DNA from: Deltaproteobacteria bacterium | GTDB taxonomy: Bacteria > Desulfobacterota > Dissulfuribacteria > Dissulfuribacterales > S140-46 | Reading direction: 5' to 3' | Assembly (NCBI GenBank): GCA_015491585.1 | Contig: WFVQ01000267.1 | Span: forward strand, 1-8,094 | DNA: 8,094 nucleotides | Part shown: piece after piece, positions 1 to 5,459 of the stretch | Numbering within the stretch: position 1 is the stretch's first letter | How the letters are laid out: every line of letters starts with the position of its first letter | The notes under the pieces: generated by a model | Databases searched by the model: none | The model's input: the letters and a program-made list of their open reading frames with translations, nothing else | What the model was told of the DNA's origin: nothing | Made by a program: the position numbers and the translations under genes

Positions 1-1150
1 GCTCTGGATAGAGGCAGTCATGACGCCGGCACTTGAGAAAGTTCCGGCACCTGACCCCATAGAGGTTGGCCGTCGGGCCCCCGAGATCGGTGATGGTGCC
101 CTTGAAGCCGGGGGACCCAGCCATCCGCTCCACCTCTTCCATCACCGACTCCCTGCTCCTGGATACCACTACAGGCCCCTGGTGGCGGGCTATGGCGCAG
201 AAGGAGCAGTTTCCAGGGCATCCCCTCAATATGGTGACGGAATCCCGTATCATGCGGAAGGCCGGGGGTTCTCCAGCAGAGGGATGGGGCCGCCGGGCGT
301 ATGGCAGAAGATAGAGGAGATCCAGCTCCTCCTGGTTGAGCGGTCGCATGGGAGGAAACTGTACGACCAGCCCAGGTCCCTGGTCCTGGACCAGAGGGGT
401 GGGAGAGTAGGAACGGACGCTGCGGTCTATCTTCTGCTCTGCCTCCATGAAACGCGACGGGTCCGCCGAGATCTCCTCCCAGGAGGGAAGGAGTTCGTAC
501 TGGGGAGGAAGAGCCCCGTGCCCCAAGGCCCTGGCACAGGTGCCAGGTATCCCCCAGAGCTCCTCTCCCCTGTCAAGGCGCCTGGCGATCTCCAGTACTG
601 CCAGCTCGCCCATGCCGTAGACCAGGATGTCCGCCTTGGCATCGGCCAGGATGGAGCGCCTGAGCCGCTCCTGTTGATAGTCGTAGTGGACGAACCGCCT
701 CAGCGACGCCTCCAGGCCTCCAACTACTAAAACAACATCCTTGAAGGCCTCCCTTGCCAACTGCGCGTACCTGATGGTGGCCCTGTCGGGCCTCCTCCTT
801 CCGAGGCGTCCGCTCCTCCCAGGGAAGTAGGGATCTCCCCCAGGCGAGTAGGCGTCTCTGCGCCTAACCCTGCCGTTGCCAGTGTAGTTGGCCACGATGG
901 AATCCATGTTTCCGGCCGTGATCCCGAAGAAGAGCCGCGGCCTTCCGAACTGGCGGAACTGCTCCGGCGACGAATGGGCAGGCTGGGGCAACACGGCCAC
1001 GCGGTAACCGTGGTGTTCGAGCCATCTGGCTATCAGTGCCACGCCGAAGGAGGGATGGTCGATGTAGGCGTCACCGGTCACCAACACCACATCGACCCCT
1101 TTCCACCCCCTGGCCAGCATCTCGTCTCTGCATGTGGGCAGTAACTCCAT
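1..1150 (-). CDS. ygiQ: YgiQ family (UPF0313) radical SAM protein, N-terminal part, cut by left edge
   Basis: The minus strand reads open for 383 codons from the ATG at 1150 to the left edge, with no stop, so the 3' part lies outside. The family is usually about 570-700 residues, so a third or more is missing. Family landmarks occur in order: VTGDAYIDHPSFG (residues 24-36), FFGITAGNMDS (74-84), GGLEASLRR (144-152), then the radical SAM cluster motif RGCPGNCSFC with Cys311, Cys315 and Cys318 (CxxxCxxC), TDLGGPTANLYG (354-365), and Cys368, Cys374 and Cys379. The CxxxCxxC motif binds a [4Fe-4S] cluster that cleaves S-adenosylmethionine in this superfamily; the substrate of YgiQ proteins is, to my knowledge, not established. 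The start is uncertain: ATG 1150 aligns with the usual family N-terminus (an LPTCRDEM-like opening) but has no clear Shine-Dalgarno. An in-frame GTG at 1183 has GAGAGG six bases upstream and would add 11 residues. It is transcribed divergently from the phosphoesterase gene. Family assignment is firm; function is not. Confidence 0.93.
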   Translation of the reverse strand, partial: MELLPTCRDEMLARGWKGVDVVLVTGDAYIDHPSFGVALIARWLEHHGYRVAVLPQPAHSSPEQFRQFGRPRLFFGITAGNMDSIVANYTGNGRVRRRDAYSPGGDPYFPGRSGRLGRRRPDRATIRYAQLAREAFKDVVLVVGGLEASLRRFVHYDYQQERLRRSILADAKADILVYGMGELAVLEIARRLDRGEELWGIPGTCARALGHGALPPQYELLPSWEEISADPSRFMEAEQKIDRSVRSYSPTPLVQDQGPGLVVQFPPMRPLNQEELDLLYLLPYARRPHPSAGEPPAFRMIRDSVTILRGCPGNCSFCAIARHQGPVVVSRSRESVMEEVERMAGSPGFKGTITDLGGPTANLYGVRCRNFLKCRRHDCLYPE

Positions 1151-1176
1151 GAAAAGAGTGTGACAAAAAAAGCCAT

Positions 1177-1190
1177 GCCACACAAGTGGC
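1177..1190 (-). promoter_or_regulatory. short hairpin followed by T7 in the ygiQ leader (attenuator-like, weak)
   Basis: On the minus strand GCCAC (1190-1186), a four-base loop TTGT and GTGGC (1181-1177) form a perfect 5-bp stem. ATGGC and then seven T (1171-1165) follow. A hairpin plus U-tract resembles an intrinsic terminator, but the stem is short and five bases separate it from the T run. It sits immediately before the ygiQ ATG, where it could act as a leader attenuator. The alternative GTG start at 1183-1181 falls at the loop edge and first stem base. If that GTG is used, the T run simply encodes Phe-Phe. Confidence 0.25.
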
Positions 1191-1200
1191 CTCTCGGAGC

Positions 1201-1218
1201 GGGCGCAAGCGCGCGCCC
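1201..1218. repeat. GC-rich inverted repeat GGGCGC-N6-GCGCCC
   Basis: GGGCGC at 1201-1206 and GCGCCC at 1213-1218 are exact reverse complements around the six-base centre AAGCGC. It lies upstream of both divergent genes. No T run follows on either strand, so it is not a terminator. It could be a protein site or a chance product of high GC. Confidence 0.35.
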
Positions 1219-1261
1219 CGCGGAAAAGGCGGCGGGCTCATGTCCTAAGGCCAGATTCGTA

Positions 1262-1289
1262 TTGCCATCCGCCGCGCTGATGATATAAA
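1262..1289 (+). promoter_or_regulatory. sigma-70-like extended -10 promoter for the phosphoesterase gene
   Basis: TTGCCA at 1262-1267 (five of six matches to TTGACA) is followed after 16 bases by TATAAA at 1284-1289 (five of six to TATAAT). The TG of an extended -10 element sits at 1281-1282. Transcription would begin near 1296, giving a leader of about 80 nt before the ATG at 1377. The AT-rich box stands out in a GC-rich surrounding and no competing rightward candidate is as good. The call is by consensus match only. Confidence 0.5.
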
Positions 1290-1305
1290 TTGGGTCTTGA
1301 GATCT

Positions 1306-1325
1306 TGTCACTGCACATCGTGACA
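1306..1325. promoter_or_regulatory. operator-like inverted repeat TGTCAC-N8-GTGACA
   Basis: TGTCAC at 1306-1311 and GTGACA at 1320-1325 are perfect 6-bp inverted arms with an asymmetric 8-base centre. The 20-bp element falls about +11 to +30 from the predicted rightward start point, where a bound repressor would block transcription. A third GTGACA occurs at 1160-1165 near the ygiQ start. The same arms could instead form a hairpin in the phosphoesterase mRNA leader. I cannot name a regulator with this site. Confidence 0.35.
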
Positions 1326-1364
1326 CCGGCAGGTCGGGCGTTCCGAACGCCGCGGAACATACTC

Positions 1365-1374
1365 GGGGGGAGAG
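1365..1374 (+). promoter_or_regulatory. ribosome binding site of the phosphoesterase gene
   Basis: A purine-rich GGGGGGAGAG contains GGAG four bases before the ATG at 1377. It decides between this ATG and the far upstream in-frame TTG at 1290, which has no such site. Confidence 0.65.
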
Positions 1375-1376
1375 CC

Positions 1377-2027
1377 ATGAAGATAATAGCCTTCGGCGAC
1401 ATCCACATGGAATATCAAGGGGCACAGGCCATTCCTGGGCTCGGCGAAGCGGATCTCGTAATCATAACAGGCGACCTCACCAACTTCGGCCATGCCGATG
1501 ATGCGCGAAAGGTCCTTGACGGCCTTGGGCTCGACAAGGAGCGGCTGCTGGCCCTGCACGGGAATCTGGACCACGCATCGGTGGCCGACCTATTGGCAGA
1601 GATGGGGGTGCACCTCCACGGCAGGGGGAGAATAATCGGCGAGGTGGGATTTTTCGGCATCGGCGGTTCCAACCTCACGCCATTCAATACGCCGTCCGAA
1701 CACACCGAGGAGGAGATATCCTCCCTGCTGGAACAGGGCTTCCAGGAGGTGAAAGAGGCGCCGGTCAAGGTGATGGTGAGCCATGCCCCGCCCAAAGATA
1801 CCCAGTGCGACGTTATAGCCGGCGGGGTCCACGTGGGAAGCGAGGCGGTGAGGCGCTTCATCGAGGAGAAACAGCCCGCCTTCTGCCTGACCGGCCACAT
1901 CCACGAGGCAAAGGCAACGGACAGGATCGGTGAAACCGTGATCCTGAATCCGGGCATGCTCAAGGACGGAGGCTGGATCCTCTGCACAAAGGGCGCTGCC
2001 GGCTGGCAGGCCGAACTCAAGGGTTAG
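1377..2027 (+). CDS. Icc-related calcineurin-like metallophosphoesterase
   Basis: This 216-residue soluble protein has the motif order of the dinuclear metallophosphoesterase fold: GDIH (Asp8, His10), GDLTN (Asp33), GNLDH (Asn63), SHAPP (His136) and TGHIHE (His174, His176). These residues bind two metal ions and hydrolyse phosphomonoesters or phosphodiesters. The short length and NPG segment near the C-terminus (191-193) fit the group of predicted phosphoesterases related to Icc; the physiological substrate cannot be told from sequence. The ATG at 1377 is preferred because GGGGGGAGAG (1365-1374) lies just upstream and the GDIH strand then begins at residue 3-10, as usual. The reading frame stays open back to a TTG at 1290, but that start would lie inside the promoter. 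It is the only rightward gene. Its TAG (2025-2027) overlaps the convergent TAA of rfbD. Confidence 0.92.
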   Translation: MKIIAFGDIHMEYQGAQAIPGLGEADLVIITGDLTNFGHADDARKVLDGLGLDKERLLALHGNLDHASVADLLAEMGVHLHGRGRIIGEVGFFGIGGSNLTPFNTPSEHTEEEISSLLEQGFQEVKEAPVKVMVSHAPPKDTQCDVIAGGVHVGSEAVRRFIEEKQPAFCLTGHIHEAKATDRIGETVILNPGMLKDGGWILCTKGAAGWQAELKG

Positions 2028-2884
2028 CGGCTCTCAAGGTACGCGGCCAGCCCCTCCTGCCAGGGCCGCATGGCAGCCCCTGTCAGGCGGCGGAACTTAG
2101 CGGTGTCCAGCACGGAATAGGCAGGCCTCCTTGCCGGACGGGGAAACTCCTCAGAAGTGACCGGGGTTATAATCGAAGGGTCCATGCCTGAGAGGCGGGC
2201 CGACTCCTGGGCGAACTGGAACCAGGTACAGGCCCCCGAGTTGACCACGTTCACGATCCCTTCTGCGCCGCACTCCATGAGACGGAGGATCCCCCACGCC
2301 AGGTCCCTGGTGAAGGTAGGGCATCCCACCTGGTCGTCCACGACCTTGGCGTGTCCGCGCTCCCTTAACAGCCCGAGAATGGTGTCCACAAAATTCCTGC
2401 CGTTCCTTCCAAAGAGCCAGGCCGTCCTGACGATGACGTACCGGCATCCCGATGAGGATACCGCCTCTTCGCCAGCCAGCTTCGAACGCCCATAGGCGTT
2501 GACCGGGCACACGGGATCATCCTCCAGATAGGGCCTATTGCCGGTGCCATCGAAGACGTAGTCGGTGCTCACATGAACCAGGGCGGCGCCGTGCCTGGCG
2601 CATGCCTCTGCAAGGAGCCCCGGGCCGGTGCCGTTGACGAGCAGCGCCTCTTCCCACCTGGTCTCGCAGTCGTCCACCCTGGTAAACGCGGCGCAGTTGA
2701 CCACCCACGCCGGGGCATGGCTTGCCACCGCATCTTCCACGGCATCGGCGTCGGTGATGTCCAGATCCCGGCGTTCCAGGCCCGAGACCTCGTATCCAGC
2801 CTTCGCGAGGAGCCGTGAGACGTCGCGGCCCAGCATGCCACCAGCTCCGGTGACCATCACTCTTTTACCATCTGCCCGGTTCAC
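2024..2884 (-). CDS. rfbD: dTDP-4-dehydrorhamnose reductase (RmlD/RfbD)
   Basis: This 286-residue enzyme performs the last step of dTDP-L-rhamnose synthesis, the NAD(P)H-dependent reduction of dTDP-6-deoxy-L-lyxo-4-hexulose. It is an extended short-chain dehydrogenase: TGAGGMLG gives the GxxGxxG nucleotide loop (Gly13, Gly16, Gly19), then NCAAFT (63-68), VSTDYVFDG with Thr107 (105-113), and the catalytic pair Tyr131 and Lys135 in YGRSK. Length is normal (about 280-300). The GTG at 2884 is chosen because it overlaps the rfbB stop as GTGA and has GGAGAGG five bases upstream. An ATG at 2857 would still leave the fold intact but lacks that site. A longer start at 2953 would run 73 bases into rfbB. 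It is the last gene of the leftward unit, translationally coupled to rfbB. Its stop codon overlaps that of the convergent phosphoesterase gene, so no room is left for a terminator between them. Confidence 0.95.
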   Translation of the reverse strand: MNRADGKRVMVTGAGGMLGRDVSRLLAKAGYEVSGLERRDLDITDADAVEDAVASHAPAWVVNCAAFTRVDDCETRWEEALLVNGTGPGLLAEACARHGAALVHVSTDYVFDGTGNRPYLEDDPVCPVNAYGRSKLAGEEAVSSSGCRYVIVRTAWLFGRNGRNFVDTILGLLRERGHAKVVDDQVGCPTFTRDLAWGILRLMECGAEGIVNVVNSGACTWFQFAQESARLSGMDPSIITPVTSEEFPRPARRPAYSVLDTAKFRRLTGAAMRPWQEGLAAYLESR

Positions 2885-3894
2885 TGGAGCCTCTCCCCGT
2901 ACTGGCGGCGGTAGAACTCCATGTACTCGCCCGAAAGGATCTGCTCCCACCACTGCCGGTGGTCACAGTACCACTGAACGGTCCGTTCCAGCCCGGCCCT
3001 GAAGTCGGTGGCAGGGCTCCAACCAAGCTCCCTCTTGACCTTCTCTATGGCCATTGCGTACCGCCTGTCGTGACCTGGCCTGTCATCCACGTACTGGATG
3101 AGCTCTTCCGGCTTGCCCAGGATCTCGAGGATAAGCCGCACTATCTCTATGTTCTCCTTCTCGCACTCCCCTCCGAGGTTGTATACTTCGCCCGGCCTTC
3201 CCTTCTCGAGCACCGCCAGTATCCCGCGGCAGTGATCATCCACGAAGATCCAATCGCGCACGTTCCGGCCGTCGCCGTAAACCGGAAGCGGGCGCCCCTC
3301 AAGGGCATTGATGGTCATCAGCGGAATCAGCTTCTCAGGAAACTGGTAGGGACCGTAATTGTTCGAGCAGCGTGTTATGAGCACCGGCATCCCATAGGTC
3401 TTCCATGCCGCCCTGACAAGCATGTCGCTTCCGGCCTTGGAGGCCGCATAGGGGCTGTTGGGCGCCAAGGGCGTGGTCTCCTCGAAAGGAGGATCGCCTT
3501 GGCCGAGCGAGCCGTAGACCTCGTCGGTAGAAACGTGGACGAATCTCTGGACCCCAGCGGCCCTTGCAGCGTCCAGCAGGACCTGCGTACCCAGGACGTT
3601 GGTGGTGACGAAGGGCGAGGCATCCTCTATGGAGCGGTCCACGTGGCTCTCGGCAGCAAAGTGGACCACTGCATCGACGCCGCGGCACAGCTCCGCCACG
3701 AGGCCGGCATCCTCGATCCGCCCCCTCACGAACCGATAGCGCCGGTCACCGGCTATATCATCGAGGTTGGCGAGATTGCCTGCATAGGTCAAGGCGTCGA
3801 GGTTCACGACGCTGTACCCGGTCTCCCTTATCAACATCCTGACGAAGCAGGACCCGATGAATCCGCATCCACCGGTCACCAGAATGGTCTTCAT
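2881..3894 (-). CDS. rfbB: dTDP-glucose 4,6-dehydratase (RmlB/RfbB)
   Basis: This 337-residue cytoplasmic enzyme converts dTDP-glucose to dTDP-4-dehydro-6-deoxyglucose, the second step of dTDP-L-rhamnose synthesis and a branch point for other deoxysugars. Visible motifs: TGGCGFIGS with GxxGxxG at Gly8, Gly11 and Gly14 for NAD; HFAAESHVDRS (78-88); STDEVYG with the catalytic Thr123, Asp124 and Glu125; the Tyr149-xxx-Lys153 pair; and SNNYGPYQFPEKLIP (177-191), characteristic of this dehydratase. RPGHDRRYA (272-280) is also typical. Length matches the family. The ATG at 3894 has GGAGG eight bases upstream (3907-3903). It overlaps rfbD by 4 bp and follows the VanZ-like gene after 38 nt, the widest gap in the unit. 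RmlA and RmlC, needed for the other two steps, are not in the window. Confidence 0.97.
   Translation of the reverse strand: MKTILVTGGCGFIGSCFVRMLIRETGYSVVNLDALTYAGNLANLDDIAGDRRYRFVRGRIEDAGLVAELCRGVDAVVHFAAESHVDRSIEDASPFVTTNVLGTQVLLDAARAAGVQRFVHVSTDEVYGSLGQGDPPFEETTPLAPNSPYAASKAGSDMLVRAAWKTYGMPVLITRCSNNYGPYQFPEKLIPLMTINALEGRPLPVYGDGRNVRDWIFVDDHCRGILAVLEKGRPGEVYNLGGECEKENIEIVRLILEILGKPEELIQYVDDRPGHDRRYAMAIEKVKRELGWSPATDFRAGLERTVQWYCDHRQWWEQILSGEYMEFYRRQYGERLQ
2890..2896 (-). promoter_or_regulatory. ribosome binding site of rfbD, inside the end of rfbB
   Basis: GGAGAGG on the minus strand lies five bases before the GTG at 2884. It supports that GTG, whose last two bases begin the rfbB TGA, over the later in-frame ATG at 2857, and indicates translational coupling. 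Confidence 0.6.
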
Positions 3895-3932
3895 GCCCCA
3901 AACCTCCAGCTAATCTCCCGCCAGGAACGGTA

Positions 3933-4310
3933 TCAACCCCTGGCGCCCCGGCCAGTCACCCTGATCGCCAACACCACGAGCACAACACCCAGAAAGGCCC
4001 CGGCCGCATCAGCCGCCAGGTCGGAGGCAGAAGCGCAACGGCCCGGCACCAGGAGCTGGTGCGCCTCGTCTCCCGCACCGTACAGCACACATCCGGCCCA
4101 GCCCGCCGCAGCCGCCTTGAAACCGGACCAGCCCCGCACAACGAGGTGGTTTGCTGCCAGGGCACCAAGCACCAGGTACTCTCCGGCATGGAAGAGCCAA
4201 TCCGTGGAGCCGATATCGGGCATGGCCCTCCCAGGGACGGACGAGAAGGCGAATATGAGAGCTGCCCAGGAGAGCAGCGCCAGGAGGGACCACCTCTCTA
4301 CGCCTACCAC
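3933..4310 (-). CDS. VanZ-family small membrane protein
   Basis: This 125-residue protein is mostly hydrophobic, with about four predicted membrane segments (roughly 7-25, 43-58, 64-80 and 99-117). The polar signature of the VanZ family is present: FSSVP (22-26), His41 with Glu44-Tyr45, the block YGAGDEAHQLLVPGR (77-91) with Asp81, Glu82, His84 and Gln85, and the Asp97/Asp101-Gly104 helix. VanZ proteins are linked to low-level teicoplanin resistance, but most homologues outside van clusters have no known role; here the neighbours rfbB and rfbD suggest an envelope role, which is inference. The start is GTG at 4310, overlapping the end of the M20 peptidase gene by 7 bp. Its Shine-Dalgarno is weak: GGAG sits 11 bases upstream, with GAGAG directly adjacent, so translation may depend on coupling to the upstream gene. 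No other start codon lies near the N-terminus. Confidence 0.85.
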   Translation of the reverse strand: MVGVERWSLLALLSWAALIFAFSSVPGRAMPDIGSTDWLFHAGEYLVLGALAANHLVVRGWSGFKAAAAGWAGCVLYGAGDEAHQLLVPGRCASASDLAADAAGAFLGVVLVVLAIRVTGRGARG

Positions 4311-5443
4311 CTCTCGATTATCTCCATCATGAGCTTCGCAGTCTTAACCATGTCTTCGAGGGCGATATACTCGTTCACCGTGTGGACGTCCCTCATTCCG
4401 ATGCCCATTATCACGCACTCCAGCCCCTTACCGTTCAGGATGTTGGCATCACTTCCTCCGCCGGTCCGCTCCACCCGCAGCTCCCGCCTCAGGGCCTTTC
4501 CTGCATCCAGTGCGGTCACCACCAAGGCATGGGAAGGTGGGATGGACATGGCGGGATAGTCGTCGCGCACCTCGGTCTCCACCGATGGCAACGGCCCCTG
4601 CTTCAAGGCCCGCTCCCGCTCTTCCATGACCACCCTGTGGAAGGTGCCGAGTATGGAGTCCTGCACCTCCCGCAGCCTCTCAACATTGTGGCTCCTGGCC
4701 TCGCCTTCTATCACCACGCTCTCTGGCACGATGTTGGTGGCCTCTCCACCGCTGATCACGCCGATATTCGCCGTGGTGTCCTCATCAAGCCTGCCCAGCT
4801 CCAGCCGCGCCAATGCCTTTGCAGCGACGATCACCGCATTCACTCCCTCCTCTGGATGGAGCCCTGCGTGGGCGGCCTTGCCCTTGACCGTCACCTTGAA
4901 CCTGATGGCCTCTGGGGCTTGGTTTATGATGGTGTCAGGATCAGTGGAATCCAGGGCATAGCCGGCACGGGAGTCGAGCAACGAGGTGTCCAGGGCCTTG
5001 GCCCCGAGAAGGCCGATCTCCTCGCACACCGTAAACAGGAACTCCACGGGGAGAGAAGCGGCGCCCCGCTCCTTGAGCACCCTGGCCACTTCCAGCATTA
5101 TGGCTACGGCCGCCTTGTCGTCACCGCCCAGGATGGTGTTCCCTTTGCTCCTGAACACTCCGTTCTCGAAGACCACCTCCACTCCACGGCCCGGCTCCAC
5201 CGTATCCAGATGGGCGTTGAAAAATAGGGTCGAGCCTCCATCGTCCCTGGCCTTGGCAACCAGATTGCCGCACTGGGAACCGGTGGAAGTCATGGAGGAA
5301 TCTTCCACTACCGTCCACCCCAGCCCCTCCAGCTCCGAGGCCACGAACTTCGCCACCTCGGCCTCGTACCTGGAGGGGCTGTCGATAGAGGCGAGCAACT
5401 CGAAGGTCCTCCCCAGCCTCTGTTGATCTATCGAGAAAGACAT
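4304..5443 (-). CDS. M20 family metallopeptidase, peptidase T-like
   Basis: This 379-residue cytosolic zinc peptidase carries the full M20 metal centre: His78 in AHLDT with Asp80, Asp108 in GGDDK, the Glu141-Glu142 pair (general base and ligand), Asp165 in YALDST and His354 in VHTVNEY. The dimerisation domain with GKAAHAG (188-194) and the GGGSDAN segment (328-334) is also present. The overall pattern is closest to PepT-like tripeptidase relatives, so it probably trims small peptides to amino acids; an amidohydrolase activity on another acylated amino acid cannot be excluded. The ATG at 5443 is preferred over the adjacent in-frame GTG at 5446, because GGGAGG (5453-5448) is four bases from the ATG but only one from the GTG. 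It follows a peptide ABC ATPase by 16 nt, which fits uptake followed by hydrolysis, and overlaps the VanZ-like gene by 7 bp. Confidence 0.93.
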   Translation of the reverse strand: MSFSIDQQRLGRTFELLASIDSPSRYEAEVAKFVASELEGLGWTVVEDSSMTSTGSQCGNLVAKARDDGGSTLFFNAHLDTVEPGRGVEVVFENGVFRSKGNTILGGDDKAAVAIMLEVARVLKERGAASLPVEFLFTVCEEIGLLGAKALDTSLLDSRAGYALDSTDPDTIINQAPEAIRFKVTVKGKAAHAGLHPEEGVNAVIVAAKALARLELGRLDEDTTANIGVISGGEATNIVPESVVIEGEARSHNVERLREVQDSILGTFHRVVMEERERALKQGPLPSVETEVRDDYPAMSIPPSHALVVTALDAGKALRRELRVERTGGGSDANILNGKGLECVIMGIGMRDVHTVNEYIALEDMVKTAKLMMEIIERW

Positions 5444-5447
5444 CACA

Positions 5448-5453
5448 CCTCCC
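5448..5453 (-). promoter_or_regulatory. ribosome binding site of the M20 peptidase gene
   Basis: GGGAGG on the minus strand is four bases from the ATG at 5443 and one base from the GTG at 5446. A one-base spacer is not workable, so it decides for the ATG. Confidence 0.6.
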
Positions 5454-5459
5454 TGACGC

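Larger units (their letters stand above)
1151..1376. other. divergent intergenic control region
   Basis: These 226 bases separate ygiQ (leftward) from the phosphoesterase gene (rightward), and are the only sizeable non-coding stretch in the window. They contain a rightward sigma-70-like promoter, a perfect spaced inverted repeat just downstream of it, a GC-rich palindrome near 1201-1218, and a short hairpin plus T-tract in the ygiQ leader. These are listed separately. A possible leftward promoter overlaps the rightward one: GTGACA (1311-1306, minus) followed by TATATC 18 bases on. It is a poor match and I do not list it as a feature. I see no convincing small ORF here. Confidence 0.7.

Noticed and set aside
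721..1150. A possible frameshift or break in ygiQ
   Set aside because: Reading the minus strand from 1150 gives one continuous frame with all family motifs in order to the window edge; the gene is cut only by the edge.
1290..1376. N-terminal extension of the phosphoesterase from TTG 1290
   Set aside because: The TTG overlaps the -10 element, and the true fold begins at the ATG at 1377, which has a purine-rich site.
1996..2009. CTGCC-N4-GGCAG hairpin as a terminator for the leftward unit
   Set aside because: It lies within the phosphoesterase coding sequence, the stem is only 5 bp, and only CCCTTT follows on the minus strand, with no proper U-tract.
2024..2953. Longer rfbD starting at ATG 2953
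   Set aside because: The extra 23 residues overlap the well-conserved rfbB C-terminus out of frame, while GTG 2884 has a good Shine-Dalgarno and the typical stop-start overlap.
3895..3932. Internal promoter before rfbB (TTGATA on the minus strand)
   Set aside because: The box 17 bases downstream (TTAGCT) is a poor -10, so the gap is better read as an ordinary intergenic spacer.
2959..4332. A 457-codon plus-strand open frame opposite rfbB and the VanZ-like gene
   Set aside because: It lies antisense to genes with complete catalytic motifs and shows no recognisable domain. Long antisense frames are expected with GC-rich codon use.
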